DNA of 64,000 bases from Tunturiibacter gelidiferens (GTDB lineage Bacteria; Acidobacteriota; Terriglobia; Terriglobales; Acidobacteriaceae), in NCBI RefSeq assembly GCF_014201335.1, contig NZ_JACHEB010000001.1, forward strand, positions 1-64,000, given 5' to 3'. Below the pieces are notes generated by a model. The model saw only the letters and a list, made by a program, of their open reading frames with translations. It did no database searches and was not told the DNA's origin. Shown piece by piece: positions 34,119-44,569 of the stretch; position 1 is the first letter of the stretch; each line of letters begins with the position of its first letter. A program made the translations under genes and the position numbers.

Positions 34119-36155
34119 ATGCTAGCGAGAGCCAGCCTGTTGAGCCTGTGTGTGTTGTTCACCGCATCCGATGCCACCGCACAGGAGATGCCGAAGAGCC
34201 AACCGCCCATCTGGGCTAGCAAGCCCGATATCTCCGCCTTCGAAGCGACCGAAAACGCGCACCTCGCGTCCGCGCAAGCCGCCATCGACAAGCTCCTCGC
34301 CGTCAAAGGTCCCCGAACAGTCGAGAACACGCTGGCTCCCTACGACAATGCTGTATCCCATATCGACTCCGCTTCCAATCTCTCTGGCATCATGCAGCAG
34401 GTCCACCCGGAGACAGCCTTTCGCGACTCCGCTACCGCGATGACCACCAAAGTCTCGAGCGCCCAGACCGCGTTATCCCTGAACCGCGATGTCTACCACG
34501 CTCTCTCCTCCATCGATCTCGCCAACGCCGACGCGGCTACAAAGTACTACGTCCAGCGGCAGCTCCTCGAGTTCCGCCTTGCCGGTGTCGACAAAGACGA
34601 TGTCACTCGCGCTCAGCTCAGGAAACTTCAGGACGAACTGACTGACGCGCAGTCCCACTTCGGTCGCAACATCGCCGACGGCCAGATCGTTGTCGACTTC
34701 GACAGCGCCGCCGCCCTCGATGGCCTGCCCGCAGATTACATCACTAGCCACAAGTCCGGGCCGGACGGAAAGATCCACATCACCACGAGTTACCCCGACA
34801 TCTTCCCAATTCTTGACTACGCCACAAACCGCGAAACAGTCCGCAAGATGTGGGTGGCCTACTCCAGTCGTGCCTACCCCAAGAACCGTGACGTGCTGCT
34901 TGCCATGATGAAAACCCGTTATCAAATAGCGACCATCAACGGTTACAAATCATGGCCCGACTACGACACCGCCGACCGCATGATCGCCACAGGCCCAAAC
35001 ATCGCCGCCTTCATCGACCAAGTCGACGCCGCCCTCCGCCCCACCGCACAGCGCGAGTACGCCCTCCTCCTCGCGGAAAAGAAAAAGACCGAACCCAACG
35101 CCACCGAACTCTACTCCTTCGAGTCCTTCCATCTCCGTGAACTCGTTCGTCGCTCGCAGTACAACTTCGACTCCCAAAGCGTCCGTCCCTATCTCCCCTA
35201 TGCCGAGGTCAATCAAGGCGTCTTCAACACCGCCGCCGCACTCTTCCACGTCTCCTTCAAACAGGAGGCCGACGCCCCAGCCTGGGCCCCCGGCGTCGAA
35301 ACTTGGGACGTCATCGATAACGGTAAAGCTATCGGACGCATGTATCTCGACATGCATCCCCGCAAGGGCAAGTACAGCCACAACGAGATGGCCCCAATCC
35401 TCGACGGTATCCGCGGTAAACAACTCCCCGAGGCCGCCCTGGTCTGCAACTTCCCCGCTCCCACGCCCGACGACCCCGGCCTTATGGACATCAACGACGC
35501 CACCACCTTCTTCCACGAGTTTGGCCACATGATGCACCACATCCTCGGCGGCAACCAGCAATGGGCCGGCGTCAGCGGCATCTCCATGGAGCGCGACTTC
35601 ATCGAAGCCCCTTCCCAGATGCTCGAAGAGTGGATGCACAGCCCTCAGGTCCTCGCCACCTTCGCCAAACACTACAAGACCGGGGAACCCATCCCCGCCG
35701 AACTCGTCAAACGCATGAACCGCGCCAACGCCTTCGGCCGCGCCAGCGCCGCTCAGCTACAGCTGATGTATTCTGCAATCTCCTACGACATGTACAAGGG
35801 CAATCCCGACACCATTGATCCGGACCATGTCATCCTTCCCGATAACGACCGCTACACCCTCTACAAGATCATCCCCACAGACGCACACTTCTATTGCTCC
35901 TTCGACCACCTATCCGGCTACTCCTCCGCCTACTACACCTACGTCTGGGACAAGGTCATCGCCGAGGATTTCTTCCAACAGTTCGATCAGAACAACCTGC
36001 TGGCAGGTCCTACTCCGATGCGCTATCGCAGCGTAGTGCTTGAGCCCGGCGGCTCCATGTCCGCCAACGACCTGGTCAAAAACTTTCTGGGTCGCCCGCA
36101 GAATATGGACGCCTTCAAAAAGTGGGCCTCGCAGGAGTTCAACGAGACACCGTAA
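34119..36155 (+). CDS. Exported M3-family zinc metallopeptidase (oligopeptidase)
   Basis: A 678-residue protein with a signal peptide (residues 1-22, ATAQ). The HExxH zinc motif is HEFGH at residues 466-470 in TTFFHEFGHMMHHILGG, with the downstream glutamate region SMERDFIEAPSQMLEEW. This is family M3 (thimet oligopeptidase/Dcp/PepF type), which cleaves short peptides; the signal peptide places it in the periplasm. AAGGAG precedes the ATG. The gene stands alone and ends before a terminator at 36286. Confidence 0.94.
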   Translation: MLARASLLSLCVLFTASDATAQEMPKSQPPIWASKPDISAFEATENAHLASAQAAIDKLLAVKGPRTVENTLAPYDNAVSHIDSASNLSGIMQQVHPETAFRDSATAMTTKVSSAQTALSLNRDVYHALSSIDLANADAATKYYVQRQLLEFRLAGVDKDDVTRAQLRKLQDELTDAQSHFGRNIADGQIVVDFDSAAALDGLPADYITSHKSGPDGKIHITTSYPDIFPILDYATNRETVRKMWVAYSSRAYPKNRDVLLAMMKTRYQIATINGYKSWPDYDTADRMIATGPNIAAFIDQVDAALRPTAQREYALLLAEKKKTEPNATELYSFESFHLRELVRRSQYNFDSQSVRPYLPYAEVNQGVFNTAAALFHVSFKQEADAPAWAPGVETWDVIDNGKAIGRMYLDMHPRKGKYSHNEMAPILDGIRGKQLPEAALVCNFPAPTPDDPGLMDINDATTFFHEFGHMMHHILGGNQQWAGVSGISMERDFIEAPSQMLEEWMHSPQVLATFAKHYKTGEPIPAELVKRMNRANAFGRASAAQLQLMYSAISYDMYKGNPDTIDPDHVILPDNDRYTLYKIIPTDAHFYCSFDHLSGYSSAYYTYVWDKVIAEDFFQQFDQNNLLAGPTPMRYRSVVLEPGGSMSANDLVKNFLGRPQNMDAFKKWASQEFNETP

Positions 36156-36285
36156 CCACCAAACATCCTTGAGCACTCCGATAGAAAATCCTGTCAAGCC
36201 CCAAACCAGCAAATCCCCGCGCCAGACAAGGGGATTCGCGTGGCGCATTACCCCCACCTAATCCGATATACTTAGAACAGCAAGA

Positions 36286-36318
36286 AAACTGCAAGGGGAA
36301 CAGTCTCCTTGCAGTTTT
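36286..36318 (+). terminator. Intrinsic terminator downstream of the M3 peptidase
   Basis: The stem AAACTGCAAGG and CCTTGCAGTTT with a short loop is followed by TTTTTC. It lies about 130 bases after the peptidase stop and has the orientation to end its transcript. The stem is 11 bp with a perfect central part. Confidence 0.8.
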
Positions 36319-36360
36319 TCATTTAAGCCTCAACGGGTAGCAAGGAGCATCAAAAGCCAA

Positions 36361-36497
36361 ATCTAAGCTATTTATTTTCAATATTTTACAAGCAACCCAT
36401 TTGTAATGAATATTTTACAGACACACCCCCACCGCAAACCGATCAAAACAAATAACATAGCTGCAAATACCCCTAAGGGGGAGGGGGAGGGGTCCAG
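36361..36497 (-). repeat. Dispersed non-coding repeat, family 2 (copy on minus strand)
   Basis: Read on the minus strand it has the order CCCCTCCCCCTCCCCCTT-AGGGGTATTT, GGTTTGCGGTGG, GTGTGT, GTAAAATATT, a 20-base spacer, then GTAAAATATT again and AAATAGCTTAG. The same order and spacing occur at 57087-57230. No open frame fits either copy. Between 36156 and 36666 this element and the terminator are the only features; short open frames there have no support. Confidence 0.7.
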
Positions 36498-36666
36498 AAT
36501 TGGAAACATAACAGTCATCGCCAAAAACGAAGAACAACAATGCGCCACAAAAGAACCACAAGCCACCACAGAAACACCACAAGATGCACCCACCGCACCG
36601 CATCGTTCACTCGCAATTTGACCAAAGGCCCCTGCATTTCCGGCCAATGCGTTTTACCATAGAGGC

Positions 36667-37839
36667 ATGACCGAAGTGGCAGATCAAGAACAGCAATCGA
36701 CCGGACACGCGTCCAAATACACCCGCAATAGCCCCTTCCGCTCCACCGTGACCTACAACCGCCTCCTCACCGGCGAAGGCTCGGAGAAGGAGACCCGCCA
36801 CGTAGAGCTCTCCATCGAAGAGGGCATGACCTACACCCCCGGCGACGCCGTCGGAATCATCCCCGAAAACCGCGCCATCGCCGTAGCAGAGGTCCTCGAA
36901 GCCCTCCATTTCACCGGCCGCGAGCGGGTCTTCGACCACTACAAGGTCGAAATCAGCCTCGAAGAGGCCCTCCGCACCCGTCTCGGCATCGGCAAGCTCG
37001 CCCGCGGCTCCGTAGGCCAGTACGCTAAGCTCGCCCCCACCATCGAAGGCCTCAAAAACCTCGTCGGCCCCGAAAACAAGGCTCGGGCCGAGGAGTACTG
37101 CTGGGGACGCGAGTTCGTAGACCTCGCCACCGACTTCCCCAAGGTCATCACCGACCCACAGCAGCTCTTCAACGTCCTCCAGCGCCTCACCCCGCGCATG
37201 TACTCCATCGCCTCCAGCCAGGCCATGCACAAGGACACCGTCCAGACCACGGTCCGCGTCATCCGCTACGAGTCCCATGGCCGCGACCGCCAGGGCGTAG
37301 CCAGCGGCCACCTCGGCGACCGCGCCGGCGAAGGCACCACCATGCCCATCTTCCTCCACTCCAACAACAGCTTCCGCCTCCCTGAAGACACCACCAAACC
37401 GGTCATCATGATTGGCCCCGGCACCGGCATCGCCCCCTTCCGCGCCTTCCTCGAGGAGCGCCAGGCCACCGGCCAAAAAGGCGACAACTGGCTCTTCTTC
37501 GGCGAACAACGCGAAGCCATGGACTTCCTCTACAAAGACCAGTTCCAGACCATGCACAAGGACGGCATCCTCACCAACCTGGACACCGCCTTCTCCCGCG
37601 ACCAGTCCCGCAAAGTCTACGTTCAGGACCGCATGCAGGAACGCAGCAAAGAGCTCTACGAGTGGCTCGAGCGCGGAGCCTACTTCTACGTCTGCGGCGA
37701 CGCCACCCGCATGGCCAAGGACGTAGAGACCGCCCTCCTCGACGTCATCGCCCGCGGTTCGAACGGAACCCTCGACCATGCAGCCGAGTATCTGGCAGCC
37801 ATGAAGAAACAAAAGCGCTACCAACGCGACGTCTACTAG
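36667..37839 (+). CDS. CysJ-like NADPH flavoprotein reductase lacking the flavodoxin domain
   Basis: A 390-residue protein with the FAD- and NADP-binding modules of the cytochrome P450 reductase/sulfite reductase alpha family: connecting FAD domain, then FAD motif RMYSIASS, NADP motifs GPGTGIAPFRAFLEE and YFYVCGDATRMAKDVE, ending KRYQRDVY. The flavodoxin (FMN) domain of true CysJ (about 600 residues) is absent, so it resembles the short reductases annotated as sulfite reductase subunit alpha. No partner sulfite reductase haemoprotein lies next to it. ATG with GAGGC upstream. A long open frame on the other strand here is a shadow. Confidence 0.88.
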   Translation: MTEVADQEQQSTGHASKYTRNSPFRSTVTYNRLLTGEGSEKETRHVELSIEEGMTYTPGDAVGIIPENRAIAVAEVLEALHFTGRERVFDHYKVEISLEEALRTRLGIGKLARGSVGQYAKLAPTIEGLKNLVGPENKARAEEYCWGREFVDLATDFPKVITDPQQLFNVLQRLTPRMYSIASSQAMHKDTVQTTVRVIRYESHGRDRQGVASGHLGDRAGEGTTMPIFLHSNNSFRLPEDTTKPVIMIGPGTGIAPFRAFLEERQATGQKGDNWLFFGEQREAMDFLYKDQFQTMHKDGILTNLDTAFSRDQSRKVYVQDRMQERSKELYEWLERGAYFYVCGDATRMAKDVETALLDVIARGSNGTLDHAAEYLAAMKKQKRYQRDVY

Positions 37840-37922
37840 AACCCAGGGCGGCGCAGCGATCGTTCATCCGCACGCAGGGGCCGCCCGAAATTGAGTTCCG
37901 GCTCATCGAAAGAGAGTAGCTT

Positions 37923-38495
37923 GTGGCCCGCCCGAAAAGTACCGACAAACGAAGAGCGATCCTGTCCGCCGCAACGCGGATATTTGCGGAGCGCGGATTG
38001 AGCGCCCCTACCTCCGCGATCTCGATCCTCGCCGGCGTAGCTGAAGGAACGCTCTTCACCTACTTTGCAAACAAGGTCGAGCTTCTCAATGTTCTCTATC
38101 GAGAGATCAAACTGGAACTCGCCGATGCGATGATGACCGGCTTCCCCCGAAACAAAAGCATCCGCATCAAACTCCACCACATTTGGAACTGCTACACAAC
38201 CTGGGGAGTCGCCCACCCTGAGCAACGCAAAGTACTCTCACAACTTCAACTATCTGACAGCCTCACCCCGGAGTCCAAAGAGGCGGGGTCGGCCCCATTC
38301 GTCGGAATCGAAGCGATGGGTCATGACGCAGTCAAACAACGCGTCCTTCAAGACATCCCCCAAGAGTTCCTCTCTGCAACGATGGAAGCGTCAGCACAAA
38401 CAACCATGGCATTCATGGCTGCCCACCCGGCCTCCGCAGAGAAATTTCAAACCCTCGGATTCGAGATGTTCTGGAGAGCCATCTCAAAAAAATAA
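37923..38495 (+). CDS. TetR-family transcriptional regulator
   Basis: A 190-residue regulator starting at GTG (AAAGAGAG upstream), with the helix-turn-helix at about residues 10-55: RRAILSAATRIFAERGLSAP and VAEGTLFTYFANKVELLN. The C-terminal half is the helical ligand domain. It faces convergently the chelatase operon. No operator was found, and the target is unknown; neighbouring genes on the same strand are the CysJ-like reductase. Confidence 0.88.
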   Translation: MARPKSTDKRRAILSAATRIFAERGLSAPTSAISILAGVAEGTLFTYFANKVELLNVLYREIKLELADAMMTGFPRNKSIRIKLHHIWNCYTTWGVAHPEQRKVLSQLQLSDSLTPESKEAGSAPFVGIEAMGHDAVKQRVLQDIPQEFLSATMEASAQTTMAFMAAHPASAEKFQTLGFEMFWRAISKK

Positions 38496-38507
38496 GCTGT
38501 CCGTGAC

Positions 38508-40220
38508 CTATCGGCGTACACCATTTTTTAGCAGAATGGCAAAGTCATACCCCGCCTCAAGCTCCGTCAGGCTAATGCACTCCGCTCCCATCGCGTCAGC
38601 AAGTTCCCTGGCCTTACCGAATGCATTCTCGCTTGACTCGGAGTCAACGATGAGAGCGGGACATTGAATCTTGGTAGCCGCCTGCAACGCATCATGCCAG
38701 GCATCCGTGCCGCCAAAGGGGACATTCGCACGACCATCGGTGATCAGCACCAGAAGTGTCTCTGTGGTCACGAATCCGCTCGCTAGTTCAAGAGCATGCG
38801 CCAGCGGAGTACGTCCCCCCGTCGGCAGATACTCCAGAGCAGCCGTCACCGCCGACACATCGCTCGTAGGCTCAACCAGAACCTCTGCGGATTCGCCACG
38901 AAATACAACAACTGCAACCTCGTCGCGACGTCGTAGCGACCGCTCAATAAGACCGGCCACTGCCCCCTTAACCGCTCTCATCCGTTCCCGCGCGGCATGC
39001 GATCCGCTTGAATCAACAACGAATAGAAATCGCGATCCGACGAGGGGCTCCCGCACTTTCTCATATAGATCTTGAAGACGCGGCGTCACTTGCCCCGTAC
39101 GAACAACGGTTTCCAATATGGAGGAACGCGCATCAAGCTCCGCGGGCTGTTCGCTTCTCCTGCTTCTGACAACGGGCCCCGGGGCCTTTCCTCTGCGCGC
39201 CTCTGTAGATCCGCTTTTGCCATCATCCGCAGTCCAACGCAACTCGGGTGTTCTGACCGGCAAGGAAGTAAATCGTTGCTCAGTCATTTGATCGGCCTCT
39301 TCACTCTCCCCAATCGGCAGCGGTGTTTGGGGCAATGGCGAAGGCGAAGTCTTCGGAAGGTGTGGTCTCTGAGATGAGCGTGTTATCCGGTGGGCGAGGG
39401 CGAGCGGCAAAACAGTATCAATATGTTCTTCTGTGACCTCCTCGCCTCCCAGCATTGCTGCCTGTGCACAGCTGGCACGCGCAATCGCCAGATCTGCACG
39501 AAGAGATATAACTCCGCACTCGCAAACAATCGCACTGATGCGGTCCAACATAGCGGTAGAGCATCGCACTGCCGGAAGCGTCGCTCTCGCAGCTACTATC
39601 CGTTGTTGAAGACTTATCTGCTGTTCCATCCACCGAGCCGCGAAAAGTGAAGGATCGGTGTCATAAATCATTCGACGTTCAACGATCTCTCGTCTTTCGG
39701 TAACCAGTCCAGCGGCAGCAATATCGGCAACGAGAGCAAACCGATCGAGCAACTGTGGCCGCAGCGATCCTTCTTCAGGGTTCATACTTCCCATCAAAAC
39801 GAACCGCGCTTCCTGTACCGCGCTGAAACCTTCTCGTTCGACCGTAGTGACGCCGGTCGCTGTCGCATCCAACAGCGTATCGGCAAGATGGTCAGGCAAG
39901 AGATTGACCTCATCGACGTAAAGAACCCCACCATTTGCTTCTGCTACCAGGCCCGGCCGAAGCGCTGGCTTACCTTTCAATGTACTAGCCAAATCCATGC
40001 CGCCCAGAAGACGATCTTCTGTAATGCCTATCGGAAGATTAACGAAGCGGCCAGGCTTCGGGAGCAACTCGGCGAGCGCTCGCGCAGCCGTCGTCTTCCC
40101 CGCTCCCTTGTCTCCACGTAATAACACGCCGAGTCGCCAATCCACAGCAGCGAGCAGCAACGCTATTTTCATCTGTTCCTGGCCGACGATCGCAGTAAAG
40201 GGATAAGCCGGTCGGATCAT
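38508..40220 (-). CDS. Fused ChlI/ChlD-type chelatase AAA+ and VWA subunit
   Basis: A 570-residue fusion. The AAA+ ATPase part (about 1-285) has Walker A GDKGAGKT (36-43) and Walker B LYVDEVN (D103, E104). An unstructured linker (about 285-390) leads to a von Willebrand A domain (about 395-570) with an intact MIDAS DSSGS (D403, S405, S407). Such fused BchI/BchD proteins act as the ATPase partner of a CobN-type chelatase. It begins four bases before the cobN stop (ATGA overlap), so is coupled to it. The usual separate cobS/cobT genes are absent here. Confidence 0.88.
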   Translation of the reverse strand: MIRPAYPFTAIVGQEQMKIALLLAAVDWRLGVLLRGDKGAGKTTAARALAELLPKPGRFVNLPIGITEDRLLGGMDLASTLKGKPALRPGLVAEANGGVLYVDEVNLLPDHLADTLLDATATGVTTVEREGFSAVQEARFVLMGSMNPEEGSLRPQLLDRFALVADIAAAGLVTERREIVERRMIYDTDPSLFAARWMEQQISLQQRIVAARATLPAVRCSTAMLDRISAIVCECGVISLRADLAIARASCAQAAMLGGEEVTEEHIDTVLPLALAHRITRSSQRPHLPKTSPSPLPQTPLPIGESEEADQMTEQRFTSLPVRTPELRWTADDGKSGSTEARRGKAPGPVVRSRRSEQPAELDARSSILETVVRTGQVTPRLQDLYEKVREPLVGSRFLFVVDSSGSHAARERMRAVKGAVAGLIERSLRRRDEVAVVVFRGESAEVLVEPTSDVSAVTAALEYLPTGGRTPLAHALELASGFVTTETLLVLITDGRANVPFGGTDAWHDALQAATKIQCPALIVDSESSENAFGKARELADAMGAECISLTELEAGYDFAILLKNGVRR

Positions 40221-43200
40221 ACCGCGCTCCTCCTCGTCTCACCGCGTAGTTCCAGCAGGGCTTCACTATCGAATAAAACTTCACGTAACGCCTCGAGCGT
40301 CTCCGACTTCGGTTCTTCCCATAATCCTCGCTCATTTGCTTCGAGCAAACGTTCGGCAATCGCATTCAACGCCCAAGGATTTGATTGCTTCAGGAAATCC
40401 TGAGTATCGACTTCGAGCGCATACACTTGGGCAAGCCCTTCGTAGACAAAATCTGGCGCTACATGTGCCGTCGCGTCAAAGCCGAAGATGTAATCCACAG
40501 TCGCGGTTAGCTCCAGTCCACCTTTGTAACCATGGCGTTTGATACTCTCGATCCATTTCGGGTTGACTACCCGTGAGCGATAGACACGCAAGGCCTCTTC
40601 GCGCAGGTCCCGCACGCGAACAGCATCCGGCCGGGAGTTATCGCCAAAATAAGCCTTCGGTTGTATCCCAGTGAGAGCCCGGATGGTCGCCACCATACCG
40701 CCGTGAAACTGAAAATAATCATCAGAATCAAATATGTCGTGTTCGCGGTTATCCTGGTTATGCAGAGCGACCTGTACACTCTTCAATCGTTCCGCAAAAA
40801 CATGCCGCGCATCGACACCGTTCGCTGCGTTGCCGTACGCGTAGCCGCCCCATTCGAGAAACACCTGAGCGATATCTTGGTCACTCTTCCAGTGCCGTGT
40901 CTCCATAAGCGCCTGAATACCCGCACCGTACGTACCGGGTTTTGCCCCAAAGATTCTGTACCGCGCGGATGCCTCAGCTTCTTCAATTCCCTGCGCCCGA
41001 TTTTTTTCAAGGTCCCGCAGGTAATGTTTTTTGGGGAAATTCATCTCCAAAGGCTCATCCTGCTGAATGACGAGCGAGACCGCGTCGTCGATCATATCAA
41101 TCAGATGAGGAAACGCATCTCGAAAAAATCCGCTGATGCGGAGCGTGATATCAATGCGCGGCCGCCCGAGCTTTTCTAGTGGAATCAAGGTCATTCCCTC
41201 AGGACGCCTCGACTGTTTATTCCAGATCGGCTGCACACCAAGTAGCGCCAGAACCTCGCTCACGTCGTCGCCATGAGTACGCATCTGCGAGGTGCCCCAC
41301 GCGCTGAGCCCAACTGTCTCAGGGTATTGATTTTCCTCGACGCGATATCGCTCTATTGCCTCGCGAGCAAGCTGCTGACCAACCCGCCACGAAGCTTCCG
41401 AAGGAAGCGCCCGCGGATCGACCGCGTAGAAGTTTCTTCCTGTGGGAAGTATGTGCGCCATCCCGCGTGTCGGTGCACCCGCCGGACCGGCTGGAACGTA
41501 GCGGCCTTCAAGAGCGTCGAGAACGTGCTCAACCTCTTCATTCGCCCGTTCCAGGTTTGGAACAACCTGCTGACAGGCGAACGTAAGAGCCGCTGTAATC
41601 TCTTCCGAAGCTGAGCCCACTATCGCACGTTGCAACTCCTCGGACGAATCGACGCAAAAGCCAGTTTCTTCGAGTCTTGTATAAAGACTCAACGCCATTC
41701 GATCCAGCACTTCGAGTACATCGGCATGCGTGTAGCAAATAATCTCAGAGAGAATGACCGCAACATCAAGTTTTTTCCCGGGCGCGTCGAGAAGTTCCTG
41801 ATAGTCAAATTGGAGACTGAGAGCGAGCGCATCCAAAAGACTAGGTGAGCCCACGTTCGCCAACCGAGTCATTGAGCGAAGCATCTCGGGAAGAGGAGGC
41901 ATATTACCGAGTACGTGCAGACCATCACGGATCTGCGCCATGCCAAGCTCGCACAGATACCCATCAATGTCTTCGATCAGATGCGCGACCTCACTCCCGC
42001 TCATCTCTGCGAGGGTTACGGGTACCCCTTCTGGCGTGAGTTCGTCGTCCCAATCGTGTTTATGATCGCCATGGTCACGTGACAATATGTTTTTCAGATC
42101 GAGATCAGTTTTCAGATTTGCATCCTGAATCAGTTCCCAAATCTGCTGTTGAATGAAAGGGAGCTTTGATGGGTCCAACTTCTCTACCGCGTAGTACTCG
42201 TTCACTAATTGGTTCAACGCCGCGAGCGGGCCGTACGTCTCTGCACTAGTCATTGGTGGTGTTAAATGGTCCACAATCACTGCATGACCTCTGCGCTTCG
42301 ACTGACTACCTTCGCCAGGATCGTTGATGATAAACGGATAGACAAGCGGCATGTCTTGGATTAGCAAATCCGGGAAGCAGTCTCCCGACAAACCAACGGA
42401 TTTTCCCGGTAACCATTCGAGCGTTCCGTGCTTTCCAACGTGCACGATGGCATCGGCGCCCCATCCGCCATCTTCCACTGAAGTCGCTAGCCACTGATAG
42501 AACGCCGTGTAGTGATGCGTCGGGGGCAGATCAGGAGTGTGATAGATGGCGTCAGGGTTAAGCCCGTAGCCACGCGGCGGTTGAATTGCTATCAGCGCGT
42601 TCCCCAGATGCATTGCCGCAAATAAGTAGTCGTCAGTATCACTCCATGGTTCAAAGTCCATCGCAGCAATCTTCGTCGCGACGTCGCCCATCAGCTTCTT
42701 ATCGATCTTCGGCGAAGACGATCGCAGGGTATGTCCACGATCAGCAGGCTGCCCCCACAAATCGATCATCCGTTTCTTTGGGACATCAGGATAACGTTCG
42801 AAACGTTGCCGATAGACTGCGCGCGAATATCGCTGCGCGCTTCCCTCATTGAGGGGATGCGCGTCGTCATATGTCCCGCGCGAAAGTAGATCGTGAATCA
42901 GATCATCGGCCGACTTAGGCAGGTTTCCGATCGTGTAGCGGCGTCCCTTCATCGCTTGTAGCAGGTTCAGCAAGCTCGCCGGCGAATCCAGACCGACAGC
43001 ATTTCCTACCTGGGCAGCCTTGGTCGATGAATTTGTAAGAACAAACGCAACATGCTTATATGGATTGGCCAGGGTCTGGAGTCTCGCAAGCCGAGCGGCA
43101 ATTCCGGCAACCCGGTCTACGCGCTCAGGGTGAGGAACATAGAGATCCCCGGATTGAGCATTGCCCCGCTCCTTAAATGAAATCGGAACCGAGATGATCC

Positions 43201-44569
43201 GGCCATCAAACTCCGGAAGCGCTACGTTGATCGCAGTGTCCAGCGCATTTAAGCCACGCCTAGATACCTCCCAGTTTCCCCTTGTCATCCCACTCGGGAT
43301 CGCCTGGATCACTGGAATTCCTAATCTCTCTAGGATTGACACGTTCTCGCCTGCAAGTGTCACATCGCCGGCATTGATTTCTCCCAGCGCAAATGACAAC
43401 GTGGTTACGATGACATTGGCGCGTCCTTCAACCAGTCGGAGGGCGGCTGGGAAATCCTTATCCAGAGCCTTCATGCTAGATGTAAATATGCAGAGCGCGT
43501 TCAAGCCTTGCGACTCCACAGCCTCAGCCAGAGCATCAACGAAGGCAATATTACCGCTGAGAAGATGAGCGCGATAAAAGAGAATGGCTGCGGTCGGCTT
43601 CGTACGATCAGCACGCTGCAGCCAGTCCTCGTATTCCGCATGCTCCAAATCCTGCATGTAGATTCCGTGTTCGGCCGGGGTCGTAGGTTTCTCGTAACCA
43701 TGCCCGGTTAGCAGCAGACGGTCCGACAAATATTTTAGGCATTCCGTAAGATTCGATGTTCCACCACGCTCCAGATAAGTTGTCACGGACGCGACAACAT
43801 CGGGATCGACAGTGCTGGCACGAAGAAATTCGGGATTCATCTCGCCGACACCGCTCACCACGACGAGGAATCGATTCTGCGTAGCGCACATGGCGCTGAG
43901 AAGCTGGAACCCTGCAACCGAGCTCAATGGCCCGTGCAAACGCAACACAATAACGCGAGCACGCGCCAAAGATCCCGCCAACAGCGCAACCATCTGTTCC
44001 TCACTGCGCAGACTATTCAATGAATAAGGAAAGACATTGATGTCTCCAGGAAGTCCAGGGCGCGCGTTTTGAAGCGTCACCAAGTCGGTGTCTGCATGCG
44101 TTAAAAGGGCAATACCCTGTACTTCTTCCTGTACTACACTCTCGGAAGCAATCGAGGCCGAAGCCGCAGGCCGGGCGTCCCAGTCGTAAAAGTTGAAGAC
44201 GTATTCCAGTAGTTCCTCTGGTGGCTGCAAAAAGCGATCGGCTTCCAACATCGCATCGATGTATTCAAATATCTGTTTCACTTGCCATCGAGTATTTACG
44301 GAATGAAACCACACCGACCTTCCATCAAACACCAAGCTCGCCACATTTGATAAAACACACGGCCCGAGACATCCCGCCTTTGTAAGATGGACTGTATTTC
44401 GCATCTTCCGACGAGTCCATTCTTCTTTGTATGTTTCCACGGGCACCTGTGCATAGCCCCGCTCGATCCTCCCGCAACAGCATCCGGAAAAACAATACGA
44501 GAGATGCGCACGTCGCTGAACGATGTTCACCGGTCGACCGTCTGCCCGTACTACACGTTGACGATGCAT
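40217..44569 (-). CDS. cobN: Cobaltochelatase CobN with N-terminal thioredoxin-like [2Fe-2S] ferredoxin domain
   Basis: A 1450-residue protein. The N-terminal 110 residues have the cysteine layout of a thioredoxin-like [2Fe-2S] ferredoxin: Cys26 followed by Cys30-32, then CLGPC (Cys67, Cys71). The rest (about 150-1450) is CobN/BchH type, with HKHDWDDELTPEG, KHGTLEWLPGKSVGLSGD and PETVGLSAWGTSQMRTHGDD. CobN inserts cobalt into hydrogenobyrinic acid diamide in aerobic B12 synthesis. The B12 riboswitch upstream argues for cobalt, not magnesium (BchH). An in-frame TTG at 44578 adds three residues; ATG at 44569 is used. Wobble bases look less biased than in neighbours. Confidence 0.9.
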   Translation of the reverse strand: MHRQRVVRADGRPVNIVQRRAHLSYCFSGCCCGRIERGYAQVPVETYKEEWTRRKMRNTVHLTKAGCLGPCVLSNVASLVFDGRSVWFHSVNTRWQVKQIFEYIDAMLEADRFLQPPEELLEYVFNFYDWDARPAASASIASESVVQEEVQGIALLTHADTDLVTLQNARPGLPGDINVFPYSLNSLRSEEQMVALLAGSLARARVIVLRLHGPLSSVAGFQLLSAMCATQNRFLVVVSGVGEMNPEFLRASTVDPDVVASVTTYLERGGTSNLTECLKYLSDRLLLTGHGYEKPTTPAEHGIYMQDLEHAEYEDWLQRADRTKPTAAILFYRAHLLSGNIAFVDALAEAVESQGLNALCIFTSSMKALDKDFPAALRLVEGRANVIVTTLSFALGEINAGDVTLAGENVSILERLGIPVIQAIPSGMTRGNWEVSRRGLNALDTAINVALPEFDGRIISVPISFKERGNAQSGDLYVPHPERVDRVAGIAARLARLQTLANPYKHVAFVLTNSSTKAAQVGNAVGLDSPASLLNLLQAMKGRRYTIGNLPKSADDLIHDLLSRGTYDDAHPLNEGSAQRYSRAVYRQRFERYPDVPKKRMIDLWGQPADRGHTLRSSSPKIDKKLMGDVATKIAAMDFEPWSDTDDYLFAAMHLGNALIAIQPPRGYGLNPDAIYHTPDLPPTHHYTAFYQWLATSVEDGGWGADAIVHVGKHGTLEWLPGKSVGLSGDCFPDLLIQDMPLVYPFIINDPGEGSQSKRRGHAVIVDHLTPPMTSAETYGPLAALNQLVNEYYAVEKLDPSKLPFIQQQIWELIQDANLKTDLDLKNILSRDHGDHKHDWDDELTPEGVPVTLAEMSGSEVAHLIEDIDGYLCELGMAQIRDGLHVLGNMPPLPEMLRSMTRLANVGSPSLLDALALSLQFDYQELLDAPGKKLDVAVILSEIICYTHADVLEVLDRMALSLYTRLEETGFCVDSSEELQRAIVGSASEEITAALTFACQQVVPNLERANEEVEHVLDALEGRYVPAGPAGAPTRGMAHILPTGRNFYAVDPRALPSEASWRVGQQLAREAIERYRVEENQYPETVGLSAWGTSQMRTHGDDVSEVLALLGVQPIWNKQSRRPEGMTLIPLEKLGRPRIDITLRISGFFRDAFPHLIDMIDDAVSLVIQQDEPLEMNFPKKHYLRDLEKNRAQGIEEAEASARYRIFGAKPGTYGAGIQALMETRHWKSDQDIAQVFLEWGGYAYGNAANGVDARHVFAERLKSVQVALHNQDNREHDIFDSDDYFQFHGGMVATIRALTGIQPKAYFGDNSRPDAVRVRDLREEALRVYRSRVVNPKWIESIKRHGYKGGLELTATVDYIFGFDATAHVAPDFVYEGLAQVYALEVDTQDFLKQSNPWALNAIAERLLEANERGLWEEPKSETLEALREVLFDSEALLELRGETRRSAV

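Noticed and set aside
36361-36497. AAAATATT-type direct units considered as CRISPR repeats
   Set aside because: Only two short AT-rich units per copy, no regular spacers, no cas genes; they belong to a dispersed repeat.
36378-36647. 89-codon minus frame in the gap before the CysJ-like gene
   Set aside because: It runs through the dispersed repeat (36361-36497) and is not protein-like.
36607-37824. 405-codon frame on the minus strand opposite the CysJ-like reductase
   Set aside because: Gly/Ala/Glu/Val-rich shadow without domains; the plus-strand frame has clear FAD and NADP motifs.
40217-44569. BchH/ChlH (magnesium chelatase) as identity of the large chelatase
   Set aside because: The B12 riboswitch directly upstream and the absence of bacteriochlorophyll genes favour CobN; the family is close, so Mg2+ is not fully excluded.
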